In this document: one piece after another, positions 23,531 through 36,600 of the stretch
Layout of the letters: every line of letters starts with the position of its first letter
Numbering within the stretch: position 1 is the stretch's first letter
NCBI GenBank assembly: GCA_034509425.1
Contig: JAVTVJ010000348.1
Location: 62,001 to 126,000 of the forward strand
Reading direction: 5' to 3'
Length of the DNA stretch: 64,000 nt
Source: Eopsaltria australis
Taxonomy: Eukaryota > Chordata > Aves > Passeriformes > Petroicidae
The notes under the pieces: generated by a model
The model's database searches: none
Told to the model about the DNA's origin: nothing
Seen by the model: only the letters and a program-made list of their open reading frames with translations
Position numbers and translations under genes: made by a program

Positions 23531-26500
23531 AAGAAGTCCAATAGCAGATAAAAAATTTCTAAAATAATTTGCACTGTGGCTATACTGTAAGCAAAAATTT
23601 AAGAATCAGGCACCTAGATTACCTTAAAAATTTATTCAAAGATTTATAAAAGTAGACACCAAAAGGATAAAGTTGTTTTCATTGAATTTGATCTACTGTA
23701 GCTACAGAATGACAATTCCTGACTCATACAAGGAGGGTAATTCTTTCTCATATCAATTGGAGAACAATATTGAATTCAATAACTCATGGAAATGGAACCT
23801 TGTGTCTTAATCCAATATAAATAATTTTAATTCTGGGAACATTTCATATGATTTGTTTAATGCATAATGTTTGACAAGGGAAAATATCTTTTTGTGTCTT
23901 ATGACTTTAGGTCTTAAAAGTGCAAAAATGTATTTGCTTTGTCACAATATATTAATTCATTTAGTTAATACATTCATAAGTCAAATGGCTTTGAAATTTT
24001 TTCGGGTAATGAAGGATGGAGTTTGCCTACGCTGGAAAACTTTTCCATTTAATGTTAACATGAGACATCTAAGACCTGTTCTATTGCACAAACTTGTGTA
24101 ATTGAAGCTTTCACCAGAAATTAACCTGACGTCTTTGCTGTATAAAAATATATATTTGTATGATGAGGATTCATTCTTGTATTTCTATCAATATAATATA
24201 AGCTATTATGAGGTGATTCCCTAGAAGATGAATTAAAATTCTGCTTTCGCCAAAAGATTATTCTTCTTCCAATTCTGTAGAGCTTTTTTAATAAATACTT
24301 GTAGTCCAATATAACGGGGTTTTTTGATCTCTGGTAATGAGCCCAAATAAACAGTCTTCAGAGCTATATGAGTAGCACAAGCAAAATCACATAAAAATAA
24401 GACAAAGAAAATGCATAATGAATTATTAAAAGATCAGTTTTTACTAATTTTAAGTGTATTTCTATTAAATATGGTACCATAAGAGTTAACTTGGATCCTC
24501 AAATATACTTGTTTAGTGGGCTGAATGGTAATATTGTCCCCTTTTACAGTTATACTTCTAAAGAAAATTCAAAGGATAGGCTTCAAAAACTTGGTCAAAT
24601 ATTATAGGTCATGTCAGGAGAAAAAAAAATCCATTGAATGGATGGGGTAAAATGCAGTAAATTTAGTTTTATTCTGAGGCTAATGGAATTGCTTTAGGCA
24701 ATAAAACAGCGGGGAGGATGTAAATATGCACAATGACCAGCACAAACCCCAAGGACAATGCTATTATCCTTATTAAGGACTCATCCATAGTAAGAAGTCA
24801 GGGTAGACTTGGGACCCTACATGGATAATGCAAATATGTTGTGTTCTGGATACCACACAACAGTTCCCTCTTAACTATTTCTTACTGGCAAAAACTGTGC
24901 ACAAACTTATCATAGATAACTGAACTCGCCAAGACCTTATTTACAACTCAGAGTGCAGGGATACTCAATCTAGTTTGGAATGAGCTGCCTTAATTACAGA
25001 AAACATTGGAGCCTGAATAACAAAAGCAAATTGCACTGTTTCATGGACAGGGGAAAACAGTTGTCTGTGAACACCATGCTGGGAGGTGCATTTTTATAGG
25101 CATGAGGCAGGCATGGTCTTTGCACACCACAAGTGTGCAGTGGGTTCTTGGGAGCAACAATGAACTAATTTTGTTCCTAAATTCCTGTGTGGGTAAATCC
25201 TAAAATTACTGGGTAGGTACAGGTCTGCTGTTAAAAGTGGAAAGCTGATGGCTCGTAACATCTTCTAAATTCTCAGAAAAAAAAAAATTATGTAGAAACT
25301 GTCTTCGCTTTTCCATTGTTGTTATGTGAGAGATGTGGTGATTGAGCTTCTCTAGAGACTTAACGAAGCAGTATATGGAAGAAAGATATGGCAGAAGTTT
25401 TATGGAGAATAGGCTAAAGCATAATAAATCTGTTACAAGCAAGCACTCAACGAGTCCATACTGATGAGGTAGGCCAAAGGTCAAACCAGAAAATCAAGTC
25501 CAGATCAAGGAGGCGTTAGATGCGATGTAGATACAGTGGCAATGCAGCTTTTTCTTGCTCAAGAAATTTACTAATATATGTTTTATTCCTTTCATAAGAA
25601 GGAAAAGAATGAAAGAAGGTTTTGGGTTCAAAAGTTTAACTGGTTGTTTTGGTTTTTTGTTCTATTTTTTCACGTTTCAAGTATTTTGTTTTTTCACTTC
25701 ATCAGTCCTTGATTCTAACAGATGTTTGTTGGGCCTTCACACCATTAGCAGAAGTTCCAGAATGTTTGCAGCTAATTATTCTGCAATGTTCTAGTCTCAG
25801 TGAGAACACTGGAATTTTCACTATCTGGTATCCATATTCCTGTTATATATCCCATATGATGTTTACTTCTTTTTTTCCAGTGTTAGCTGAAGTTGTTGAC
25901 CCCCTGGAATACTTGCATTCTTTTTCTTTTCCCTGATCTGTATTAGTGAATTTGACTGTTCTGCTTAAGTGTATGAACTTCTGCCTCAGTTTCATTTGCA
26001 ATACTCCCATTTTGTTTTCCTAATGTTGTTTATTCAGTGCCAAAAGTGTTTTTTTTTCTTTAACTCAGGAGGATGTAGGTGACTCCTGTTTATGACTTAA
26101 TATATGAGCTAATTTTAATTAGGATGCACTATCCCCTGCTCATTCATAGGTTTGAGCATCTGTAAAAGATTTATGTTTTTTTTCCTGTGATTGATACTAC
26201 TTCTAGCACGTGAAAAAAGTTCCATTTTCATCTGAAAAAAAAAATCAATTCCATTTAATTTTGCATACTCTGTTTCAAGCTTCAGATAATTTTGAATTCT
26301 AATAGTCCTTTGATACTGATACAGTCCTCTGGGGCTGCTACTTCTAGCAATCATAATAAACATTACCTGAAAGATGGAATGCTTTATTTCACTGTTACTG
26401 TGGGAGCCAATAATTCACTTGAAACATAAACAAACCCGCCAAAACACAATACCTTAATTACTGAGCTGTATTGACAGTAACACAGGTAGTATGCTGTTTA

Positions 26501-26629
26501 ATTTAATGCACTTTTTTAGCACTTTTTAGAGTGTATCTGGAATATTATATCTGGTTTCAGACACCTCTAAAGAAGAAAAATGTTAATAAACTGAAGTAAT
26601 CTGCAATTTAGTAGGGGTCCAAAGCACTG
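23531..26629. other. Noncoding DNA, no gene recognised
   Basis: No domain-bearing frame was found. A small inverted repeat (TGTTGTGT with ACACAACA) lies near 24838-24863. The stretch around 24700-25200 is less AT-rich than its flanks but matched no family that I recognise. Confidence 0.55.
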
Positions 26630-26860
26630 TTCAGCTTGGAGAAGAGATGGCTACAGAGGCACATCTTGAAAGAAACAATCTACGCTCTCTACTGTGGTGC
26701 AGTTTCAGCAAAAAAATGTGAGACTACATTAGCAAATTTAAAGCAATAGGTTCAGACTGGGCATAAAAATAGATTGGAGGTATTTTCCTGAGGTTGGACT
26801 GGCTATTTTGGAACTTCTGGAGAATGCTGCACTTAAGACCTTTCAGGTTCCCTTGTCTAC
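26630..26860 (+). mobile_element. Degraded CR1 LINE fragment (tentative)
   Basis: GTTCAGCTTGGAGAAGAGATGG near 26631 matches the CR1 block found intact at about 16040-16060, and GGTTCAGACTGGGCATAAAAA near 26750 resembles the downstream GGTTTAGATTAGA block at about 16186. The order and strand agree, but the spacing and sequence between are badly diverged and no 3' terminus is seen. Confidence 0.4.
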
Positions 26861-27250
26861 TTTGCTCTTCAAAGCTGTTCCTGTTTGATTCCACCTGCCT
26901 GCTTCCTGAACAAGCCTCAGGCTGTTTCCTGGATGCCTGAGGTCTGGGATCTGCTATTTTATTTCTTCTTTGCCCTTGGGATCTTCATATCAATTCTTCA
27001 TGCTCACTACAGCCAAGGCTGCTACAGATTGCTGCATCCCGCATGGTATCATTATTCAACTTTAAACTGGAGCTCGTCATTGCTGATGACCTTTGTGCTT
27101 TTAAAATATGTACTCGTAACAGATGGAATAATCTGAAGAGTGTCTTCGGCACAACTTAATATTAACATTGTTTTGAGGAATGTTTATTCATTTGTAGAAA
27201 ATAGAAGAAAGTAAGAAGGTGACTGGAATCTAGATGTACAGTTGTGGATT

Positions 27251-27320
27251 TATTATTTTTTGTTTGGTTTGTGGTGGGTTTTTTATTGGTTTTTGTTGGA
27301 GGTTTTGTTCGGGTTTTTTA
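27251..27320. repeat. T/G-rich low-complexity tract
   Basis: The tract is composed of T runs broken by G or GG (TTTGGTTTG, GGTTTTTG). The complementary strand is A/C-rich, a composition common in bird genomes as decayed A-rich repeats. Confidence 0.6.
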
Positions 27321-27701
27321 AATTGATGAAGGATACTAGATGAATATTTCTTGTATCTGATGCAAATTTCCCCATCTTTCTCCAGATTTTAAAGCAACGA
27401 AGAAGTAAGGCTCATAACTAAATGCCTGTGCTGTTTCAGTGCAGAGAGTCCCTGGCTTCTACAATCCTGTATCATCCTTAAGTCATGTCTCTCAGATTGT
27501 GTGACCTGGCTCTCAGTTAAATTGGTTTGTGTGGCATGTAAAGCATGCTTGCCATTGTTAATGGTACATGGGAAGGCCATTAGAAAATATAAGCATTAAC
27601 TGTTAAATAGATTTATAAATGGGTCTGGTTCATCCCTCACTCCAATTTTATTAATGTGTTAAAGCAGGAAAAAATCCCCTACATAAAGCAGTGAGTCACA
27701 G

Positions 27702-27777
27702 GTCATAGAATGCTCAAAAGTTGGAATGGACTTGAAGATCACCTAGTTCCCACCCCCCTGCAATGGCTGAGATGTTC
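27702..27777 (-). mobile_element. CR1 LINE 3' tail fragment
   Basis: The plus strand reads TCATAGAATG, then TTGGAATGGACTTGAAGATCACCTAGTTCC and CCCCCCTGCAATGG, which is the reverse complement of the extreme 3' end of CR1. Only about 75 bp remain, so this is a severely 5'-truncated insertion. Confidence 0.75.
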
Positions 27778-28231
27778 ATTATGAATCATTCACTTTCCTG
27801 TTCTACAAAATTAAAACCATAAAATTATCAAAACAGAAAGGTTTGGGAAATCATTCATTATAATGAAAATAATCTATCAGAGAATAGTATGTAACTAAAC
27901 CAGCTTCATGGCCACTTGAACCAGTTCAACACTTCTCAACAATGTAGACAAATTGAGGGCCAAGTTAAGTTTCTTTCTGCAGTGTTAGGTTATACTGACC
28001 TGTAACAGATTCTGTCGTGAATATTGAAGATTACTCTTGTGAGTTGAAGAATTTGTATATCATTAATTTCCTAGCAAAAAAAGTACTCTAGACAACTTTT
28101 TCTATTTAATTGCCGAATTTATTACAAATTCACATGAAATACCCAGCTGATATAGGTTCTTTTATGGCAGGAAAACATCTGAGCGCTCCTGATAAGAGTT
28201 ACTCCTTTAAAACTCTGGAAATAAATCAAAA

Positions 28232-28345
28232 CTATCCTCATTTTACAAGTGAGGTTCTGACTGACAGAAAAGTAAAGGGACTTACCACATTTTATATTAA
28301 TAGGCCATGGATGAACAGCCAGCTAAGCCAAGTTTTTGAAGGAAT
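28232..28345 (+). mobile_element. MIR/CORE-SINE remnant
   Basis: ATCCTCATTTTACAAGTGAGG (about 28234-28254), followed by a CAGAAAAGTAAAGGGACTTACC block (about 28264-28285), matches the core of MIR-type CORE-SINEs (CTCATTTTACAGATGAGG, then an AGAGAGGTTAAGTGACTTGCC-like block). The following ~60 bp are weaker but keep a GGCCATGGATGAAC stretch where MIR has a GGCAGAGCCGGGATT-like one. MIR copies survive at low numbers in birds. This one is old and inactive. Confidence 0.55.
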
Positions 28346-30829
28346 ACCAGCTCTCAAGAGAGAAAAAGAACAGCTCTTTGAACCATGAAAGAGTCCTTAG
28401 CAATATAAGATGGCATGGTGCAGTATTTTTGTAGGTATATTGGTATATGTTTCCTGCATTTTGATAAAACTGCTCTGGGTCCCATTCTGCTACTGGATAC
28501 ACCTACCTAGTGGTTCAACTAAATGTTTGCCTACTATAGGAGTGCATTCAACCTGCATAAAGGAATTGCACTGGTATTAGTCCCCCACAAGTAACTCTTG
28601 GAGCATGAAAGAATATTTCTTTCATAGCAAAATACTCTTGCCCATCTACTAGCTTGCTCTGAGTGTACTTCTGCCATTCTGGACCAGCATGACTAAATCC
28701 TTCACTGAGAATAGCCTACATGAAAATATTCTGTGCAAATTGCCCTACTCCATGGTGAATCCTTTGTGAACAGATGCTAAGTTATTCATCCATGGGCAGC
28801 ACTTTTCCCTCCAAGGTATTTCCTGATGATTTATGCATATTTGCCAAGATAATGCCACCTGCTTTCCTTGTATCCAGAGGGTATATGGGCAGGGTAGGCA
28901 GACCCCTAACTCTTTCCTCCACTACAACCAGCATATCCATAAGTATTTTATAAGTAGTATTACTTTTGTGTCTGTGTCCCTCCTTAAAGTTGCCGCAGAT
29001 GATCTTGAAAAAAGTTGACTTGATTTTTAGGAGAGTATTCATGGAACTGAATGTGAAGAGTTCCATTTATGCACAGGCCTCTGTGTTTTGCCTTGGTATG
29101 GCCAGAAGTAATGAATGAGGTAATTTTAAATTGGATTCACATCATGGAGGCAAGGGGACTAGAATAAGCAACCATTGTATAATAGAAGTTCCCGATTTCT
29201 ATATGCCATTTTCCACTGCCAAATAGGATGTGAAAGTGTGTATGAATGATGTCAAAACTAAACTGTGGTGTCAGAGGGTCATCATTAGGAGTAATAGTGT
29301 TGTTTTATTCTTGTTTTGAATTTTTTTCAGGAGTGGGGAGTGGAAGAATCGTTCCCAGAAAACAGTAGGACTGCCAGCCATAGATCATGGATTGTGTGTT
29401 TTCCGAGTTTCTGAGTTTCATTTCCCATTTCTATCACCCAATTAAATACTCTTCAAGAAAGCACATTACTGTGGTGGACTGGGGTTTTGCAGTTTTTGTT
29501 TAAGTTAGGCAAGTTTAATCTTTCAGTTGGGAGGGGAAAAATCAGGGGGATTTAAGCTCACTAAACATCATTAAAGTAAAAAAATAACATAGAGGGAAAT
29601 ACCAGACAGCTAATAATGTAATGTTTGAATTTTAGATTAATTAGTGATTTTAAGCAGGATCAAGTAGATATCAAATTACATAATAGATAACAAACTATTT
29701 TTTTTAATAGATGACAAAGAGTAATTATATTACTTCACTTTGTCCCTTTACCTAGGTAGTGACAGTGGGCAGTCACAGCTTATTTCATTTCACAGCTTGT
29801 TTTGTGTATGAATATAATTACTTTCCAGTGTGTAGGAATGTTGATTCTGCTTCTGTTGGCTTTGCACCCTCTGTTAAGTGTCCTGAGAATCTCTTTTCTT
29901 TGGTAGCCTATATACTGACAGAGTTTGCCATATTGTCATGTTATACGTTCTATACTCTCAGTTTTAACTTTCTGGAAGATGAGAAGTGAAGTCAGAAAAA
30001 AGTAATGGCAGGGTGACTGCTAATGAGTACATTGTAAAGATAATCTCTGCTATGTCAGAAGCCTCTTACTTTGCCTCTAATGTCTCACATGTGCTTTGCT
30101 TCCATGGGTTAATGAAAAAGATTTTGCTGTAGTTGCTGAGCCTCAATTGTGAGGTGTTTCTCATCACTGTTCCCGTAGATTGTAATGTTTTATAACATTA
30201 GAATATAAAAATATCCCTCTCATGCTATCTGTATGCTCTCTACTATCTGTAGCTATGCTAAATTCTTTTGTCTTTAGCTTAGAAAATCAGTGGTTTTGTA
30301 AATATTTCATAGCAGGGAGCTGAGAATTATCCAAATGCAAATTGGAATCATCCATCACTGAATTCAGCACTTGTTATCTGTAGAAGCTGGATTTCTTATC
30401 TTTGAACTTTAAGGAGTAAAAGAGTTTAGCAAAGTGCTTCCTGAGATCTAAACAGTTTCCAATGGAACTTTCCAAATTTCAGCCATGTCCTCCATTTTCT
30501 TCATGCTAATTTAACTGTCTATGCCAGTTAGAACATAAGGACATAGATCCTTCTTCTATTACATCTCCGGCTCATTTGCTATTTCATTCACAATGCTATT
30601 TCCCCTGACTCCTCTGCTGGGTTTTGTTCAGCTACTGTTTCTGGCTTTAAGTCTGAGAAGTGCATGTGCCAGAACTTTTGAAAATCAAATGTGTAGAGGT
30701 TTATCCATCTTTCAGAGGAGCACAGAGCCTACCAAAAAATCTCAGAGACCAGCTGCATATTTGTGAAATCAAACATCACTTCCCATTTGAAGTCACCCGA
30801 AACTTGTATCAGTGAATATTATCTCATTA

Positions 30830-30895
30830 AATGGCTGCTTTGCAATTGGTAATTGCCTCCACAAATGACAGAAATGTCAGATGAGGCAGAAAAGG
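30830..30895. promoter_or_regulatory. Possible conserved noncoding element (motif-based guess)
   Basis: The palindromic word CAATTGGTAATTG (30843-30855) and an inverted pair TGACA-GAAA-TGTCA (30866-30879) lie together. TAATTG is a homeodomain-type core and TGACA a MEIS/TGIF-type core. This density is typical of vertebrate conserved enhancers, but conservation itself cannot be seen in one sequence. Confidence 0.2.
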
Positions 30896-31733
30896 TATCC
30901 TTAGAATTTTTCTTTAAAGGAAACTGAAAATTGAGGTAATTTGTGACTGGACAAACTAGCCAACATCCTTTAACCTTTTCCACTTAACTCAAGATTAAGG
31001 TACTAAATAAATATTTTTCTTATCTTTCACAGTTACTTGCAAAGCAGAATATTTTCCCTTGTCTTGTGAATCTTGCTGGTTTAAAAGTGAGAAAGCAAAG
31101 CACAGGCAGTGAATGGTGTTTTCTCTTTAGATCTTATTGTTATAATATGTTATATTGGTTCTTTTTTACCATATACTGTTAAAGATTTTAAACAAGGGAA
31201 AATGTCTCAATGTCTACAGTATAGTTATCTCTGTCAGGGGAAGAAATTGCACTTCATCAAATACTTTCTCATGGATTTAGGATATCTCACATTCTTGTCC
31301 TTTCAGCCTCTTTAGCTGGTAGTGAAATGACACCTCTGGAGAAATGGAGTGCTTAGAGATATTTGTTTAGAAGCTTTTCTTTAAATGTGAAAACAGAGAA
31401 AAAAAGTTGAAAGCCACTTTGTGTTTCTGTTGTCTTCAACATGAAGGAATACATCCTTTTTCTCCCCCATCTTATTTGTTTTCTACACAGAGGAAAAGCT
31501 ATTAAAAAGCTGGAGATGTACCAATGTTTTTGCTGAAATAAGTTTCCATGGTACATTTGGCAAATGTATTCAAATTTTCCATTCCCTATGTAACATTCTG
31601 TTGTGTTTATCCTGTTTCTAACTAACATATAATAATGTTCATTTTTTTTTTCTGAAAGTAGAATGAAAATTGTAGGAGAGGTAAATTAAGAAACGTGATT
31701 GCTATTTATAATTTCATGTTGTTTAAGCATAAG

Positions 31734-31855
31734 CTAATTAGATCTTACTGTGTTTAATCCGTCCATAAATGTGAGAACATTCACTGTTGATTAATTGCAT
31801 CTCATAAGCATTCAGCTGCTGCACATTTGATTTAAAATGTCAAGGAACACAGTAA
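31734..31855. promoter_or_regulatory. Possible conserved noncoding element (motif-based guess)
   Basis: The block contains CTAATTAG (31734-31741), GATTAATTGC (31789-31798), an E-box CAGCTG (31813-31818) and a TTTGAT-type word. These are homeodomain and bHLH binding cores. Function is inferred only. Confidence 0.2.
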
Positions 31856-32941
31856 ACATTTATAAGTTTTCTTTTTTTGTACATGTATGCAATCCTCCTA
31901 TAGAAGCAGCCAGAAGTTCCCTCCTATAAAGACTATATTATATACGCTTAGAAATAATTTTGAATATTATTCTACTCCTATCATCCTTGATTAGCATGTT
32001 GAAAGACTTCTACCTTTGAAATATTTTCCAATGTTATGATCAACAAAGAACTGACTATGCTAATCTCCCTTTTATATTTTAAAGAAATTTTAGAGTGAGA
32101 GAGGTAGTAGATTAACATGGACATTCCTTCTTTAACTTTAGGACACGTCTGAAATTGCTCAGATAGACTTCCTTATCGTGCTCTAGGGAATATGATCCTC
32201 TGTGAACACCTTCAGTAGTGGTAGAATAGTGATTTACACATAAATTCAGCTCTTATATAAACTGTGTCTCCCAAGTGGACTTCACTGTAGGAGCACTGTA
32301 AAATATGAATTTAGCTGAGATGACTGAAAGTTCATTGATTAGTGGTCATAAGGCTCAAGAATGACTCTTATTGATTTTTAACAAGCACTGCTCAAGAACA
32401 AAGCTGTTTACATATTAGAGAAAAAGGATTTTTTGGTTCTGTGGGATTTTTCTTTGGTTGCTTTAGAGTTAGTATGCAGTGTTTGTGACTAATAAAGTTT
32501 ATACCCCAGTTATAAGTGATGGCTAGTACCCCACCTCTCCATTTGCCTGGTTCTGATGAAAAATACCAGCTATCCTTCTGAGAGTCCTACACATGAATGA
32601 ATTACAATTCAGAGATACAACTAACAATAGTGATGAAAATCCCTCTGTGTCCATACTTTCCTTACATACATTCAAGCAAAAAATGTATGCTTCTAGAACT
32701 TGTAGATATTGCCATAGACTCTAGAGTTATGATGGTAAAGAATGCAGAAGCTGAGGCATTCCTCCTTATCACAATATTAAAATATGTGGAACATAATGTT
32801 TAGGTGTCTGATTATTTATTTGCTAAATACATTTTATTCTACCAGACATGAAACTATTTTTTACTCTCTAATAACTTTTGACACTTTCACTGATTAATAT
32901 GAATGTTTGCAATGAAGTTTTCAAGAAAATTAAGCCAAATT

Positions 32942-33645
32942 AATCATAGAATTATAAAAAGATTTGGGTTGAAAGGGACCTTAAAGACATCTAGTTCCAA
33001 CTTCATGCCTTGGGCAGGAATATCTTTCACTAGATCAGGGCACTCAAAACTTTCAACCTGGCTTGGAACACTTTCAGGGATGTGGCACCTACTGCTTCTC
33101 TAAGCAACCTGTTCCAGTGCCTGACCATCCTTACAATGAAGAATTTCTTCCTAATATCCAATCTAAAGCTGCCCTCTTTCAGTTTTAAGCCATTACCCTC
33201 ATCCTATAACTACATCTCCTTGTGAAAAGTCTATCTCCATCCTTCCTGCAGGGTCCCTTTAGGTAGTGGGAGACCACAATAAAGTCTTCTCAGAGACTTC
33301 TTTCTCCAGGCTGAATAACCCCAGCTCTGTCAACCTGTATTCATAGGAGAAGTACTCCGATGTGCTTTGATCATCTTCATCACTCTCCTCTGAACTCACT
33401 CCAGCTGGTCCACATCATCCCTATGTTGGGGTTCCCAGAGCTGGATACATTACTCCATGTGGGGTCCCACGAGATTGGAGTAGAGTCGGTAAAATCACCT
33501 CCTTCAAACCTCTGGTCATGCCCAGGCTGCATTTTTGTTTGGGATTGCCCCAAGCCAGGCGCAGCATCTCACGCTCAGTCTGGCTGAACTTCATGAGGTT
33601 CGTATGGGTCAACCTCTCAAGCCTGCCATGGTCCCTCTAGAAAAG
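32942..33645 (-). mobile_element. CR1 LINE, 5'-truncated copy (minus strand)
   Basis: The plus strand begins with AATCATAGAATTATA, the reverse complement of the CR1 3' terminal repeat. It then reads TTGAAAGGGACCTTAAAGAC, CATGCCTTGGGCAGG, CTGTTCCAGTGCCTGACC and AAGAATTTCTTCCTAATATCC, all diagnostic of CR1 in reverse. It continues through the ORF2 C-terminal region (TTCTCCAGGCTGAATAACCCC, CTGAACTTCATGAGGTTCG) to about GGTCCCTCTAG near 33640. A block seems to be missing near 33530-33540 relative to the family (roughly 150 bp, judged from memory). No frame survives. Confidence 0.93.
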
Positions 33646-36600
33646 GGAACATCTGGGATCTCATATGCTCTCAGAAGACAGAACAGGTGTCAAAGTATCT
33701 GGCATGGTATTCCTATATTTCATTGTATAAGAGATAAAATGGGAATAAAGCACATGTCTCTATATTCAGTGTGAAGTCCAGGGCATGGTCTCCAGACAGA
33801 CGTCTCATATTTATGCTACCTGTTTTACTCCCCAGTTTTCATGAAAGCTGTGTAAAGAGGTAGGTAGATGCTGACTAGCTCTCCCTCCTGCTTATGATCT
33901 TTGACAAGAGAAACTCAACAAAAGCTCTACTGGTTGTGTTAGTTTATCTAATAGATAAACATTTGATCATGCGGTATGTTTGCACAGAAATATTTGTGGA
34001 AGATATTGTTGTTTCTGAGGTTTTAAGTTGGAATAAAAACTGTGTAATGAGTAGAGAAAAAAAAGGAAACTGTGTGGATAAAAGAGAAAAACATCCTTTT
34101 ACATCTGTTATGAATATATTACCAGTGCAAAGTATTTTATGGATAATGCAGAAAAATAATGTTTTGCTGTGTAGGTTGCTGTCAAATTGTGAACCATCAC
34201 TATAAAATAATTTATTTTGAGCCAGCATTTTTATTTTTTAAGTAAATGGCTGAAGGGGAGTAAATGACAAATAGTGTAAAAATACATTCTGGATGGATTT
34301 CAGCTTTCAGTGTGGATACTCAAAGTGTCTGTGAGAGTTAAATCCTATTCAAGCAAACCTATAGAATAGACAATTAGAGTGAGTAGGAGAACATCTCTTT
34401 GAGAAAATCCTTATGAACATTGATGGGTTTATGTGGAAGTTTTAGACTAACCAACCTCTAAGTTGCAGAATGGCATAAGAAATATCACAAAACTAATGGT
34501 ATCTGACAAAGTACAACTTAAATTGACAGTGCTGCTCTTCCTCAAATGTATTACTACATCAACAATTTTATGCAGTAAAGCACTCATTTCTGAAGCTCTG
34601 AGTAACAGATTTTAAATCTGGAACTGAACGCAAACATTTCCTTGAAGACTGCAAAAATCTTATTGATGTTTAGATCTATTCATGTTGAAAAGAAATGAGG
34701 ACGGAGAGTATGAGAAACATCATTTAACTCAGGTTTGCTGTTTGAAGTGTTATCCCTCTTAAATGAAGCAAAGTGATGGAAAAGAAAAAAAAAGTCAGTG
34801 TCAGACAAGTTTCATCATAGCAAAAACTTCTGGAAAAGGTGTTAGTGCCTTTCCCCAAGAGTAACTGAGCAGGCTCATCTCAGATGGACAAACAGACTAA
34901 TTTGGAGCTAGCAGGACGAGTTAGGGGAATGGTTTTTAGTAAGCAACAATTATCTGTGGTAACCAGAGGGAGTGTGCTGCAAGCAGAGGGGACTGGGTAA
35001 AAAACACACAGTTTTTCTACACATTCATCGAAGAGTAGACTTGATTTTCAGGTTTTCTATTCAGTCTTTTTCACTCTCATGAGATTTTTCACTCTCATGA
35101 GTATCAGTCTTAGCTGTTTAATTACTTGCTCTGGAAATCCATTATCTTTGAAAATTTTCTCACCCTCTAAACCGCACTTCTTGTGGAGTGATGTGGAAGC
35201 TTGTAAAAGAAAGGCTCGGGCAATTGGTCCTCAGGTCCTGAAGATGTGAGTCTGTATTCCTAGATTTCTTAGTCTAATCATCCAGAATGACTTGGAGCAA
35301 GTTAGTAAAAATCTCAAAAACAACAGAAGAATATTTTTATTTATGTTGCTGTTTGCAAACATATTAAAGAATCATTCAGTGTTTATCACTGACAACAGTA
35401 GGCAATTTAAAAGACAAGAAGAAGGGGTAGTATCATCTTCAGCTTGGGAAAAGCTCCAGGGAAAATGGAGAAACTCCTTCTTTGACTCTTCATAAAAGAA
35501 ATAGAATTTCACAACTCTATTTTTTCTTGTCTAATCAATGTTTCCATACACGCAGTACTTGTGGGCTTTTTGTTAACCGTCGTATTGTTTCATCAGACTT
35601 CTGATATGTTTTTTTTAATCATAATTTGTCTAATTTCTGTTTTCATGTTATGGAGTTCTTGCTACTCTTTGTGGCTAGTTCTTAAATTTATGAGAAGTTA
35701 CACCGTAATAGCTAGGCTGTCTTCAATAATGTTGAAAAATATTTTCTGCCACCTCTCAGTTTAAAAAGTTGTTATAGTATCTTTCCAGTTGCTGAAAACA
35801 ATAAAGAAGTAGGTAAGCAAATAATAAGATATTGAACTCCACAGTGTTTCCTTTGAAACCAGCATAGATTTTTTTAGCATCTTGGCTGATGGTAAACTAG
35901 ATTTGATAAAACTAGATTTCCACTTTCCCAGACTAGATTTGGGAAAAACATCAACAGTTTCAGCAGTTTCCCTCACATGTTCTTCATTCAGTAGGACTAA
36001 CCTTAATTTCCAGCTGTTAGGATACGTTTATCCTACCATCTGGAATAGCAACAGTTTTTTCTAACATCATATTTCCCTTGACTTCCCATATTGCCTCATT
36101 TCTTCTAAAAATTTCCAAGTGATTTTATGTAGGAAACCAATATGCACTTTAACGTGTTAATCTTCTCTATATTGGCCATCTGTATAAAGAGCTAAGGAAT
36201 TTTATTGGGCAGCCTTTCCTTCTTGTGACTATGACAGTGGTCATTGCAGTCTACAGTTGCTTTTAAGGGATGGCTGAGCCAAAAGGTGCTGCTGTTTACC
36301 AAACTTAAGCATCTTGCTTGTGGACTTTTAAGGCTTAATTATAGACTTTTAGTCCTTAAATGTTTTAATGCCTCTGGTAATTTCTCCAATTGGATCAACT
36401 GAATGATAGATAAAACTGACATGTGAATACCCGGGAAAGGTTCTTTGCCACCTTGTGTCATATAATTAGTCTTTAAGTAGCTTCTGGGAGATGCCTGTCT
36501 TAAAAAACTAATAATAAGAAACCCACAAAAGTAACAAAAATAACTTAAATTTTGGTTAACTGGATACATTTTGAGCTTTGATAAGTTTCTTTTTTTTTTT

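Larger units (their letters stand above)
28346..32941. other. AT-rich noncoding DNA with possible conserved elements
   Basis: No gene or RNA was recognised. Two blocks (30830-30895 and 31734-31855) are listed separately as possible regulatory elements. Confidence 0.55.

Noticed and set aside
33360..33774. Frames of 63-79 codons on both strands
   Set aside because: They lie in or at the edge of the minus-strand CR1 copy.
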